Part shown: in pieces, positions 44,569 through 54,882 of the stretch
Layout of the letters: each line of letters begins with the position of its first letter
How positions within the stretch are numbered: position 1 is the first letter of the stretch
Origin: Polaromonas sp047303325
GTDB taxonomy: Bacteria; Pseudomonadota; Gammaproteobacteria; Burkholderiales; Burkholderiaceae_C
Length of the DNA: 64,000 nucleotides
Direction of reading: 5' to 3'
Assembly (NCBI RefSeq): GCF_047303325.1
Contig: NZ_JBKBEX010000023.1
Coordinates: 22,947 to 86,946, forward strand
Position numbers and translations under genes: made by a program
The notes under the pieces: model-generated
Databases searched by the model: none
What the model was told of the DNA's origin: nothing
The model's input: the letters and a program-made list of their open reading frames with translations, nothing else

Positions 44569-46248
44569 TTAGAAAGTACGGGAAGCGGTGAAGGAAACGT
44601 AGTTGCGGTCTTTCAGGCTCTGGCCGTAGGACAGCATGCGAGTGGGGGTGCTCGGGTCGGTGACGGTCAAGGTGTTTTCCTTGCCGAAGAAGGCCGTGTA
44701 GTTCAGCGCGAAATTCCAGACGTTCTGGTATTTGCCCTTGATGCCTATGCTCACGTCGCCCGCCTTGCTGGCGCCGCCGGCGAAGTTGATGACGGCCGAG
44801 GAGCGGCCGCCGAAGTTGTAGCCCAGGCCCAGCGGGATGGACAGGTCCAGGCCGGGCAGCACCTGGAAGTACTGCGGCTCAAAAATCATGCGGAAGGCCG
44901 CCGCGTCGCGCGTGGCATTCGGGTCCAGCCCACCGAAGCCGACGGCGCTGGGGTTCTTTGTCACGCTCAGCAGCCGGTTCCAGGCCAGCTCCGCCACCAG
45001 GGCACCGCCGTCCCACAGGCTGGACTTGTTGAGCACATAAATGCCCGAGAGGTTGATGTGCGCCGTCCTGCCGGTGGCATAGCAGGGGTTGGCGGGCGAG
45101 CCGTCGCAGTTGGCGGGCGGCATGAAGGGCGCGCCGCCCAGCACGGCCGGGTCGCTGGCCAGCGGCGCGTTGCTGCGCAGCGAGCCTTCGAGCGCCCAGT
45201 TGAGCTGGCCTATCGACGAGGTGACGCTGGCGCCTATGGTCTTGATGCCCTTGGCATAGACGTTGTGCACATTGCCGTTGATCAGGTCGAACACCGGCAC
45301 GGCCGGGGTCTTGTCGTTGTAGCGCGCCGCGTACAGGCCGAACTCGTAGTTGCTGCCGGCCGGTGCCCAGCGCAGCTGCGCGCCGAACTGGCCGCTGTCG
45401 CCCGGCTTCTGGTCACGGCTGGTATCGGTGGGCAGCACCGGCCCGCCCAGGTAGACGCGGCCTCCGCCGATGTAGTCCTGGTTGGAGAAATAGCTGCCGA
45501 CGCCGGGGATCTTGCTGGGCCGCCACTTGAGCTGGTAGTAGCCGCCCAGCGTGAGGCCTTCGGCCACCTGCAGCGTGCCCGAAATTTGTTCCACCGGCAG
45601 CAGCACTTCCTTGAACTGCCAGTTCGGCACCGAAACGATCTTGGCGATGTCCACCGGGCCTTGCGCGTTGGCGATGCCGTTCTGGCCGAAGAACACGCTC
45701 TCGCCGTACTGCAGCGCATGTTTGCCCACGCGTATCGAGGCCGGCATGCTGCCGATGGAGCCCTTGCCCCAGACAAAGGCGTCGAGGAATTCGTCGCCGC
45801 GGCCGTGCTGGTCCCGGGTCGCGGGCACGAACTGGTTGACGGGCTGGCCCGCGAAGTTGCTGACGCCGGCCGTGCCGTCGTTGGCATTGGCGCGCAGGTA
45901 CTGCGAGTCGTACCAGGCCGAGTGGCTGATGCGCAGGCCCCAGTTGCTGCGGCTGTAGTCGAACTCGGTCAGCAGGTCGGCGCGGTTGGAGATCAGGCCC
46001 TTCTTGAAGTTGAGGTCGCCGTCGTTCTCATTGGTCACGCCGCCGTCGCCGCGGGCGGCGGGCAAGGTCAGCAGCGCCGACGGGTCCTTGAGCCGCCAGG
46101 CCAGGCTGTACTTGGGCGTGAAGTCCAGCCGGATCTTGGTGTCGGGGTCGGCGGACTCCAGCTCGAAGGCATGGGCCGGCAGCGCGCAGGCCAGGCCGCA
46201 GGTCAGGGCCAGCGTGCTGAGCCTGAAGGGGGTGAATCGCTTCGTCAT
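44569..46248 (-). CDS. DUF1302 outer-membrane beta-barrel protein
   Basis: 559 residues from ATG at 46248. Signal peptide ending ALPAHAFE, alternating polar/aromatic strands throughout, and a C-terminal Phe (SFTASRTF), the outer-membrane insertion signal. Segments RVGKHALQYGESVFFGQNGIANAQGP and QDYIGGGRVYLGG are typical of DUF1302. Likely the outer-membrane channel or receptor for the compound handled by this operon. Confidence 0.88.
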   Translation of the reverse strand: MTKRFTPFRLSTLALTCGLACALPAHAFELESADPDTKIRLDFTPKYSLAWRLKDPSALLTLPAARGDGGVTNENDGDLNFKKGLISNRADLLTEFDYSRSNWGLRISHSAWYDSQYLRANANDGTAGVSNFAGQPVNQFVPATRDQHGRGDEFLDAFVWGKGSIGSMPASIRVGKHALQYGESVFFGQNGIANAQGPVDIAKIVSVPNWQFKEVLLPVEQISGTLQVAEGLTLGGYYQLKWRPSKIPGVGSYFSNQDYIGGGRVYLGGPVLPTDTSRDQKPGDSGQFGAQLRWAPAGSNYEFGLYAARYNDKTPAVPVFDLINGNVHNVYAKGIKTIGASVTSSIGQLNWALEGSLRSNAPLASDPAVLGGAPFMPPANCDGSPANPCYATGRTAHINLSGIYVLNKSSLWDGGALVAELAWNRLLSVTKNPSAVGFGGLDPNATRDAAAFRMIFEPQYFQVLPGLDLSIPLGLGYNFGGRSSAVINFAGGASKAGDVSIGIKGKYQNVWNFALNYTAFFGKENTLTVTDPSTPTRMLSYGQSLKDRNYVSFTASRTF

Positions 46249-46331
46249 GATTTTTGTCTCCTCGTTATGTGTGTTGCTTGTCGTGGTGTCGTGGGTGTGG
46301 GGGTGGTCGGTTGCCTGCGGGCGTATCGGTG

Positions 46332-47108
46332 TCAGATGTAGGTAGAGGCCAGTCCGCCGTCGACGGGGATGTTGGCGCCGCTGACCCAGCGCGCGGCATC
46401 GCCGCACAGCCAGGCCACCACCGGCGCGATCTCGTCGGCAAAGCCGGGGCGCAGCATGCGGTGGGCGTCGGCCTGGACGCGCTCCTGGCCCAGCATGGCC
46501 ACGAAGTCGCCCAGGATGGGCGTGAACACCGGGCCCGGCGCCACGCAGTTCATGCGCACGCCCTTGCCCAGGAACCATTCCTGCGACTGAACGGCGTTCC
46601 AGACGATCAGCGCTTCCTTGAAGTACTGGTAGCAGGTGGCCTGCGGCACCGGGTGGGCGTGCAGCCAGGCCGCGCCGGCCTCAAAGCCTTTGGCGGCCGC
46701 GAGTTCCTTGTGCAGGGCCAGGCGCTGCGGCCATTCGGCCCCGAGGATGGAAGCCACGTTGACGATGCTGCCGCCGCGCGGCATGCGCGCCAGCACTTTT
46801 TCCGTCAGGTGCCTCAGGCCCAGGTAGTTCACGCGGGCCACCAGCTCGCCGTCCGCCGTGCCCGGCACGCCGGCGATGTTGCACAGCGCATCGACCTGGG
46901 CCGGCAGCTGGGCCACGGCGGCGTTTATGGCTTCGGCCGTGCCGAGGTCGGCCTTGATGAAGCCGTCCAGCGTCAGGCTGGGGTCGTTGCGGTCCATGCC
47001 GATGACACGCGCGCCCTGCAAGCGCGCCAGCCTGGCGGTCTCGGCGCCTATGCCCGACGAGGTGCCGGTGATGACGATGGTTTTGCCTTGCAGGCTCATC
47101 AGGCTCAT
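46332..47108 (-). CDS. SDR dehydrogenase of the coniferyl-alcohol / 3-alpha-hydroxysteroid dehydrogenase group
   Basis: 258 residues, ATG at 47108 directly after GGAGGCCTT. TGTSSGIGAETARL binds NAD, the catalytic Tyr-x-x-x-Lys is YQYFK, and Ser is in VNVASILG. The long insert HKELAAAKGFEAGAAWLHAHP before the Tyr marks the CalA/HsdA subgroup, which oxidises cinnamyl-type alcohols or 3-alpha-hydroxysteroids. It would feed its aldehyde to the upstream aldehyde dehydrogenase. Confidence 0.85.
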   Translation of the reverse strand: MSLMSLQGKTIVITGTSSGIGAETARLARLQGARVIGMDRNDPSLTLDGFIKADLGTAEAINAAVAQLPAQVDALCNIAGVPGTADGELVARVNYLGLRHLTEKVLARMPRGGSIVNVASILGAEWPQRLALHKELAAAKGFEAGAAWLHAHPVPQATCYQYFKEALIVWNAVQSQEWFLGKGVRMNCVAPGPVFTPILGDFVAMLGQERVQADAHRMLRPGFADEIAPVVAWLCGDAARWVSGANIPVDGGLASTYI

Positions 47109-47178
47109 AAGGCCTCCGGGGTATGCGGATTCATGAAGCTCTCCTTGAAGTGGTGAAGTCGTGGGCTGAAGGTCCGGT

Positions 47179-48633
47179 TCAGAACGGGAACATGGGCGCG
47201 GTATCCTTGATGGTCATCCACTGCCACTGCGTGTATTCCTCCCAGTCGGCCGGGCCGCCCACGCTGGTGCCGTTGCCCGCGATGCCGGGGCCGCCGAAAG
47301 GGTTGACGCAGTCGTCGTTGACGGTCTGGTCATTGATGTGGACCATGCCGGCCTTGAGCTGCTGGCCCACCGCCATGGCGCGGCCCACAGAGCGCGAAAT
47401 GACAGCGCAGGCCAGGCTGCCGGTGTTGTTGTTGGCCAGCGCCACCGCTTCCTCGTCGCTGCGGAAGGTGACGATGTTGGCCACCGGGCCGAAGGTTTCC
47501 TCGTCGAACGCGCGCATGCCGGGCTTGACGCCGGACAGCACCGTCGGCTTGTAGAACAGGCCGTCATGGGTGCCGCCGGCTTCGAGCTTCGCGCCGGCCT
47601 TGATGCTGTCCTGCACGATGGCGTGGACGCGGTCGCGCTGGCGCGCGTCGATCAGCGGCCCCAGCGCGACCTGGCCGGTGGCGCCATCGCCGACAGGCAG
47701 GTGTGTGGCTTTGGCGACCAGGCGTTGCAGGAACGGGGCTGCGATGCTTTCATGCACCAGGATGCGGTTGGCCGCCATGCAGATCTGGCCCTGGTGCAGG
47801 TAGGCGGCCCAGGCGGCATTGCTCGCGGCGATGTCCAGGTCGGCGTCGTCCAGGATGACCAGCGAGTTCGCGCCGCCGAGCTCCAGCGACACCTTCTTGA
47901 GGTGCTTGCCCGCGAGCTCACCGATGCGCCGCCCCACCGCGGGCGAGCCGGTGAAGGCGATCATGGGCACCAGCGGGTCGGTCACCAAAGCCTCGCCGGC
48001 CTCGGCGTCGCCGGGCAGGACCTGCAGCAAGTCCTTGGGCAGGCCCGCTTCCGCGAAGATGCGCGCGATCATCAGGCCGCCGGTCACCGGCGTGCGGGTG
48101 TCTGGCTTGATCACCACGGCATTGCCCGCGGCCAGCGCCGGCGCTACGGCGCGCAGCGTCAGGATCAGCGGGAAGTTGAACGGCGAGATCACGCCCACCA
48201 CGCCGTGCGGCATGCGGCGCGCGATGCTGGTGCGTCCCGGCACGCTGGGCAGCACATGGCCCTGAGGCTGCAGCGGCATGGCCGCAGCCAGGTGGCAGAT
48301 GGTGATGGCCTCGCGAATCTCATGCTGGCCCTTGGGCAGGATGCCGCCGGTTTCGCGTGTGGCATACAGCGCGAGCTCGTCGAAGTGCTGCTGGAACAGC
48401 GCGCCGGCGCGGCGAAATACGTCGGCCTTCTCGCGCGGGGGCAGCGTGGCCCAGGGCTTTTGCGCGCCGGCCGCCGCCCGCGTGGCCCCGGCCACATCCG
48501 CCGCGTTGGCGATGCCCACGGTGCACATCACCTTGCCGGTCGCGGGCTCGACCACGTCGCGCTTGCCGCCGCCCAGCGGTGCGCTCGCCAGCGCGGAAAA
48601 ATCCAGAAATGCCTTCGCGTCGGATACACCCAT
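47179..48633 (-). CDS. NAD(P)-dependent aromatic aldehyde dehydrogenase (benzaldehyde/vanillin type)
   Basis: 484 residues. VVGVISPFNFPLILTLRAVAPALAAGNAVVIKPD binds cofactor, the general base Glu is in SLELGGANS and the nucleophile Cys in GQICMAANR. EETFGPVANIVTF is the C-terminal signature. It oxidises an aromatic aldehyde to the acid. First gene of the operon, 50-odd bases after a predicted sigma-54 start. Confidence 0.9.
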   Translation of the reverse strand: MGVSDAKAFLDFSALASAPLGGGKRDVVEPATGKVMCTVGIANAADVAGATRAAAGAQKPWATLPPREKADVFRRAGALFQQHFDELALYATRETGGILPKGQHEIREAITICHLAAAMPLQPQGHVLPSVPGRTSIARRMPHGVVGVISPFNFPLILTLRAVAPALAAGNAVVIKPDTRTPVTGGLMIARIFAEAGLPKDLLQVLPGDAEAGEALVTDPLVPMIAFTGSPAVGRRIGELAGKHLKKVSLELGGANSLVILDDADLDIAASNAAWAAYLHQGQICMAANRILVHESIAAPFLQRLVAKATHLPVGDGATGQVALGPLIDARQRDRVHAIVQDSIKAGAKLEAGGTHDGLFYKPTVLSGVKPGMRAFDEETFGPVANIVTFRSDEEAVALANNNTGSLACAVISRSVGRAMAVGQQLKAGMVHINDQTVNDDCVNPFGGPGIAGNGTSVGGPADWEEYTQWQWMTIKDTAPMFPF

Positions 48634-48695
48634 TTGCTTTTGTCCTCACGGTTGTTTGATCAGCTCGCCACATCGGCGCGTCGTGCTGCTGTATC

Positions 48696-48710
48696 GCAAT
48701 GCATGTACCA
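48696..48710 (-). promoter_or_regulatory. sigma-54 (-24/-12) promoter of the aldehyde dehydrogenase operon
   Basis: On the minus strand TGGTACATGCATTGC fits TGGCAC-N5-TTGC with one change and has the exact GG-N10-GC spacing. It points to the aldehyde dehydrogenase start at 48633. Confidence 0.75.
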
Positions 48711-48822
48711 GCGCGGCATGCCAGGGCATGCTTGAGGCGCGGAGCCGGGCGGTTTCTCATTGGGAAAACCGGGACATACCCTAGGTCCGATTGCTGCGGC
48801 GCAGCACATGGAAAGCCCTGAG

Positions 48823-48838
48823 TTGGATTTGATCAAAT
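48823..48838. promoter_or_regulatory. upstream activating site 1
   Basis: TTGGATTTGATCAAAT with core TTGATCAA, like the XylR/DmpR upstream site. It lies ~110 bases upstream of the -24 element and 40 bases (about four helix turns) from the second site. Confidence 0.7.
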
Positions 48839-48866
48839 AGTTATAAAGTAAAACTACTTTTTCACC

Positions 48867-48881
48867 ATTTGATCAATCCAA
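48867..48881. promoter_or_regulatory. upstream activating site 2
   Basis: ATTTGATCAATCCAA, the inverse of site 1 (TTGGAT-type flank plus TTGATCAA-type core). It is 11 bases before the activator's own start, so it may also autoregulate. Confidence 0.7.
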
Positions 48882-48891
48882 GGAAACTGCC

Positions 48892-50687
<1,796 letters not shown>

Positions 50688-50691
<4 letters not shown>

Positions 50692-51311
50692 GTCGTTGCC
50701 GGCGCCAGCGCTCCCAAATAGGCCCTGACCTTCTCATCGCGCGCCAGCGTGTCGAAGTCGGGCGCCTCGCTGACCGCGCCCTTTTGCACAAAGATGAAAC
50801 GCTCGCAGCATTGCCGCAGGATGTCCACGTGGTAGGGCTCGTTGGGGTGCAGGCATAAAAACACCAGCCGGCCATTGGCCTTGAGCCTGGCGAAGAAGTC
50901 CAGCATAAAGCCGATGTAGCCGTCCTGGGTGTTGAACTGCGGCTCGTCGAACAGATGCACCAGCGGTGAATCGCTGTGCGCGTGCGCCAGCATGAAGTCG
51001 GGTTTGGTCTTTTGAAACGAGCGCACCTGGTAGGACTGGTGGTAGTGGATGGCCAGCCGGTCGCGCTCGCGCGTGCGCACCTGGTGGATGTCCTGGCCGT
51101 TCACGAGCACGCGGCCCGCACTGGGCAGGTTGCTGCCGGTGATGAGTTCGAACAGCGTGGTCTTGCCCGAGCCGTTGGGGCCCATGACACCGACCACGCA
51201 GGGCTTGTCAACTTCAAAGTCGGCGTTCAGCGAAAACGTGGTGGTCTTGCGGAACACGCCGCGCTGGTATTGCTTGGCGAGGTTTTCGACGCGTAGAAGA
51301 GGATGGCTCAT
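50688..51311 (-). CDS. degenerate ABC-transporter ATPase (third ATPase of the liv-like operon)
   Basis: 207 residues. Walker A GPNGSGKTT and Q-loop region (HYHQSYQVRSF) are clear, and LVHLFDEPQF resembles Walker B. The LSGGQ signature that should lie between them is absent, and the region is shortened (HAHSDSPL). A late His is in CLHPNEP. It follows livF by 5 bases. Possibly a regulatory or non-canonical partner of LivG/LivF. Confidence 0.75.
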
Positions 51312-51316
51312 GCGGG

Positions 51317-52063
51317 TCAGACTCCCAAAAGCTGCCGGCACAAGGCGGCGTCGTTGCGTAATTCGGCCGCAGGGCCCTCGTGGACGATCACGCCCTGGTT
51401 CATCACATAAGCGCGGTCGGCCACCGCCAGCGCGCTTTGCACGTTCTGCTCGACCACCAGCACCGCAATGCCTTCGGCCTTGAGCCGGCTGATGGTTTTC
51501 ATCACGTCCTGCACCACCTTGGGCGCCAGGCCCTGGCTGGGCTCGTCGAAGAGCACCAGGCCGGGCGAGCCCAGCAGTGCGCGCGAGATGGCCACCATCT
51601 GCATCTCGCCGCCCGAGAGGTTTTCGCATTCGCGGTGCATCAGGTATTCGAGCGCGCTGAAGATTTCAAAACATTCTTTCTCGTGCCAGGGCCGAAAGCG
51701 CGTGGTCTTGCGTGCGATGGCCAGGTTGCGCGCCACCGTCAGCGTCGGAAAGATGCGCCTGTCGTCCGGCACCCAGCCCATGCCGGCCTTGGCGATCTCA
51801 TGCGTGGGCAAACGTGTGATGTCCCGCGCATCGAAGGCGATGCTGCCCTTGCGCGGCGGCGTCAGGCCCAGCACCGAGCGCAGCAGCGTGGTCTTGCCCG
51901 CGCCGTTGGGGCCCAGTAGCGCCACGACTTCGCCGGCGCCGACTTTGAGCGACACGTCGAACAGCACCTGCGTTTCGCCGTAGAAGGTGTCTATGTGCTC
52001 CACGGCCAGCATGTCCTGCTGCTGCGCAATGGTGTGGATGGCGGGTTGGAGGACGGCGCTCAT
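51317..52063 (-). CDS. livF: Liv-type ABC transporter ATPase, LivF-like
   Basis: 248 residues. Walker A GPNGAGKTT, signature LSGGEMQMVAISRAL, Walker B LVLFDEPSQGLAP, and the final VVEQNVQSAL typical of LivF. Powers uptake together with LivG, LivM and LivH. ATG at 52063 overlaps the livG stop. Confidence 0.9.
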   Translation of the reverse strand: MSAVLQPAIHTIAQQQDMLAVEHIDTFYGETQVLFDVSLKVGAGEVVALLGPNGAGKTTLLRSVLGLTPPRKGSIAFDARDITRLPTHEIAKAGMGWVPDDRRIFPTLTVARNLAIARKTTRFRPWHEKECFEIFSALEYLMHRECENLSGGEMQMVAISRALLGSPGLVLFDEPSQGLAPKVVQDVMKTISRLKAEGIAVLVVEQNVQSALAVADRAYVMNQGVIVHEGPAAELRNDAALCRQLLGV

Positions 52064-52803
52064 GCCAGCGCTCCCAGGTTGGAGCGGCGCACCCATTCGT
52101 TCTCGCGCAATTGCTCGGGTGTGCCCTGGCTGATGACCTGGCCCCAATGGATGACCGAGATCTGGTCGGCGAGCTTGAAGAGGAAGTTCATGTCGTGTTC
52201 GATGATCACAATGGTCAGCTGGCGCTTGAGTTCTTTCACCAGCTCCATCAGTCGCGCTGTGCCTTCGGCGCCCAGGCCGGCGGTGGGTTCGTCCAGGAAC
52301 AGCATGCGCGGCTCGGCCGCCAGTGCCACGCCGATCTCCAGCGCGCGGCGCTCGCCGTAAGACAGGCTGCTGGCCGGCGTGCGCTCCTTGCCTTTGAGGC
52401 CCACGCGTTCGAGGATCGCGGCGGCCAGCTGCTGCGCCGTGTCGTCGGCGCCCAGGTCGCGCCAGGGGTTAAAGCCCTGCCGGCGCACATGCGGCGTGGC
52501 CACCAGCACATTGTCCAGCGCGGTGTAGCTGTCGAACAGATTCATGATCTGGAAGGAGCGCGACACGCCCTTGCGCGCGATCTCGCGCGGCGAGAGGCCC
52601 GTGATGTCCTCGCCGGCAAAGGTCACGCGGCCGCGGTCGGGTTTGTAGCGGCCCGTCAGCACATTGAAGCAGGTGGTCTTGCCCGCGCCGTTGGGGCCCA
52701 TGATGCCGTTGAGTTGCCCTTCCTCGAAACTGAGCGTGATGTCTTGCAGCACCACCTGGGCGCCGAAACGTTTGGACAGGCCGCTGGCCTCAAAGAGCTT
52801 CAC
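52060..52803 (-). CDS. livG: Liv-type ABC transporter ATPase, LivG-like
   Basis: 247 residues from a GTG at 52803 that overlaps the livM stop (GTGA). Walker A GPNGAGKTT, LSYGERRALEIGVAL in place of LSGGQ, as normal in LivG, Walker B LFLDEPTAGLG, and H-loop IIEHDM. Start chosen from overlap and homologous N-terminus (KLFEASGLSKRFG). Confidence 0.9.
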   Translation of the reverse strand: MKLFEASGLSKRFGAQVVLQDITLSFEEGQLNGIMGPNGAGKTTCFNVLTGRYKPDRGRVTFAGEDITGLSPREIARKGVSRSFQIMNLFDSYTALDNVLVATPHVRRQGFNPWRDLGADDTAQQLAAAILERVGLKGKERTPASSLSYGERRALEIGVALAAEPRMLFLDEPTAGLGAEGTARLMELVKELKRQLTIVIIEHDMNFLFKLADQISVIHWGQVISQGTPEQLRENEWVRRSNLGALA

Positions 52804-53813
52804 AGCGCACCTCCGGCCGGTGCGGGCTTGGCGGCGACCGCGCGCCGCGGCCTGGCCTTCCAGGCCTGCCAGGCGCCGGCAATGCCTTCGGGCTTGAACA
52901 GCACCATGGCCATAAAGACCAGGCCGTACCAGAGCAGCCAGGTCTCGGTGTAGGCGCCCAGCAGGTCGCGCGCCAGGATAAAAAAGGTCGCGCCTATGAC
53001 CGGGCCCCAGAAGCTCACCAGCCCGCCGCCTATCAGTACCATCATCACCACAAAACCCGAGTTGTGCAGGCTCATGACGTTGGGATAGGCCGACTGCTGC
53101 GCCATGGCGAACAGCGCGCCGGCCAGGCCCGCCACTGCGGTGGAGATCGTGAAGGCCAGCCATTTATAGAGCCAGACGTTGTAGCCCACAAAGGCCGCGC
53201 GTGTCTCGTTCTGCTTGATGGCGCTGAAGATGCGGCCCAGCGGCGAATGGATCAGCCGCCACAGCCCCAGCAGCACCCCCGCGAACAGCGCCAGGCAAAA
53301 GAAGAAAAGGGCGTTGTTGCCCGAAAGATTGAAAGAGACCACACCGAAATCCGCCGGCAGGCGCTTGATGTTGAGCAGCCCGTCCTCGCCGCCGGTGACG
53401 GTATGCCATTTGTTGGCGACAAACCAGAACACCTGGCCGAAGGCGATGGTGAGCAGCGCGTAATAAATGCCGCGCCGGTGCGAGATGAACAGCGCCACCA
53501 GCGCGCCCAGCGCCGCCGTGACCAGCACCGCGCCCGCCAGGTCGAACCACAGGTTGGGCCAGACCCTGAGCTGCAGCAGGCCGAAGGCATAGGCGCCCGC
53601 GCCGAAAAACGCGCCGTGCCCGAAAGAGGGCAGGCCGGTGAAGCCCAGCAGCAGGTTGTAGCCCAGCGCGAACAGCACCCAGATCATGATTTCCAGGGCC
53701 AGGTATTGGTACAGCCCGACGCGGCCCACCCACAGCGGCGTGGACAGCAGCACCAGCAGTGTGGCGAGCATCGGCAAGGGAATCAGCGGCGCGCGACCGG
53801 AAGCGAGTTGCAT
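52800..53813 (-). CDS. livM: Liv-type ABC transporter permease, LivM-like
   Basis: 337 residues, about ten membrane segments. YNLLLGFTGLPSFGHGAFFGAGAYAFG is the LivM-type loop and SPLGRIFSAIKQNETRAAFVGYN the conserved ATPase-coupling region. Its pair LivH is encoded 5.4 kb away on the other strand (59197). Promoter shared with the divergent rpiR-type gene. Confidence 0.9.
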   Translation of the reverse strand: MQLASGRAPLIPLPMLATLLVLLSTPLWVGRVGLYQYLALEIMIWVLFALGYNLLLGFTGLPSFGHGAFFGAGAYAFGLLQLRVWPNLWFDLAGAVLVTAALGALVALFISHRRGIYYALLTIAFGQVFWFVANKWHTVTGGEDGLLNIKRLPADFGVVSFNLSGNNALFFFCLALFAGVLLGLWRLIHSPLGRIFSAIKQNETRAAFVGYNVWLYKWLAFTISTAVAGLAGALFAMAQQSAYPNVMSLHNSGFVVMMVLIGGGLVSFWGPVIGATFFILARDLLGAYTETWLLWYGLVFMAMVLFKPEGIAGAWQAWKARPRRAVAAKPAPAGGAL

Positions 53814-53899
53814 GGGGAATTTGTCTCTCTTGGGCTTTTCTGGTGGAAGGGAAAAAGGGAAAAAGGGAAAGGCGTTCGAAAAAAGACGCTGGACAAAAC

Positions 53900-53913
53900 A
53901 GAATATAAATTCT
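53900..53913. promoter_or_regulatory. candidate RpiR/IolR operator 1
   Basis: AGAATATAAATTCT, an AGAA-N6-TTCT palindrome in the AT-rich divergent gap between livM and the rpiR-type gene. The GGAA-N6-TTCC type is known for IolR-like RpiR regulators. Confidence 0.55.
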
Positions 53914-53929
53914 ATTATTTAAATAAGCA

Positions 53930-53943
53930 AGAACATTTATTCT
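53930..53943. promoter_or_regulatory. candidate RpiR/IolR operator 2
   Basis: AGAACATTTATTCT, the same AGAA-N6-TTCT pattern exactly 30 bases from operator 1, i.e. on the same DNA face. Confidence 0.55.
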
Positions 53944-54000
53944 AAATTGACGCGATGCAAGCCAGCCCGGCCCATCGCATTTCCCAGGCGGCAAGAACCC

Positions 54001-54882
54001 ATGGACTCTGCAACGAATTACGAAGAACTCAAGGCGCTGATTGGCCGGACTTACCCGGACATGTCCAAGCAGCTGCAGCGCATCGCGCGCTTCGCGCTGG
54101 AGCAGCCCAACGACCTGGCGCTGGGCACGGTGGCGACGGTGGCTGAGGCCACCGAGGTCCAGCCCTCGGCCATGATCCGTTTTGCCAACGCGCTGGGCTA
54201 TGGCGGCTTTTCCGAAATGCAGCAGGTGTTTCGCGGCCACCTGCTGGAGCGCTCCGACAGCTACCGCGAACGCATAGACCAGCTGCGCCGCAAGCAGCTC
54301 AACGGCGAGCGCGCGCCGGCCGGCGTGCTGCACCAGCTGGTGGGCGAATCGGTGGCCGAACTGGGCCATCTCGAGGAAAGCATTGCCCAGGCCGACCTGA
54401 AGGCCGCCGTCAAGCTCATGGCCTCGGCGCCGCGCATCCATGTGCTGGCGCAGCGCCGCGCCTTCCCGGTGGCCGGCTACCTCGCGTATGCGCTCAGCCA
54501 GCTCGAGCTGCGCACCCATTTGCTCGACGGCACGGGCGGCATGCTGCGCGAAAGCCTGCGCTCCATCGCGCCCGGCGACGTGCTGATCGCCGCGAGCTTT
54601 CGCAACTATTCGCCCGAGGTGATCGCCGCCGCGGCGGAGGCGGTCAGGCTGGGCGCCTCGGTGATCGCCATTACCGACGGCCCGCTCTCACCGCTCAAGG
54701 CGCATGCCCAGGTCTGCCTGGAGCTGGCCGACGATTCGTCCAAGCCCTTCCGCTCGTTGGTCGCGCCGCTGTGCCTGGCGCAGGCGCTGGTGGTCAGCAC
54801 CGGCCACCAGCTGGCCGAACAGGGCGCTGCCAAAACCAAGGGCAAGCCGGCCGCAAAGCCGGCGCGCAAGAGGGCCGCATGA
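54001..54882 (+). CDS. RpiR/MurR-family regulator (IolR-like)
   Basis: 293 residues from ATG at 54001; an earlier TTG frame start at 53947 is less likely. N-terminal HTH with VATVAEATEVQPSAMIRFANALGYGGFSEMQ, and C-terminal SIS domain (~125-265) with VLIAASFRNYSPEV, which binds phosphosugars. C-terminal tail Ala/Lys-rich. Overlaps the next gene (ATGA), so it is the first gene of the catabolic operon. Confidence 0.9.
   Translation: MDSATNYEELKALIGRTYPDMSKQLQRIARFALEQPNDLALGTVATVAEATEVQPSAMIRFANALGYGGFSEMQQVFRGHLLERSDSYRERIDQLRRKQLNGERAPAGVLHQLVGESVAELGHLEESIAQADLKAAVKLMASAPRIHVLAQRRAFPVAGYLAYALSQLELRTHLLDGTGGMLRESLRSIAPGDVLIAASFRNYSPEVIAAAAEAVRLGASVIAITDGPLSPLKAHAQVCLELADDSSKPFRSLVAPLCLAQALVVSTGHQLAEQGAAKTKGKPAAKPARKRAA

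Noticed and set aside
44551..46341. 596-codon open frame on the plus strand
   Set aside because: Antisense to the DUF1302 gene, with typical GC-shadow composition.
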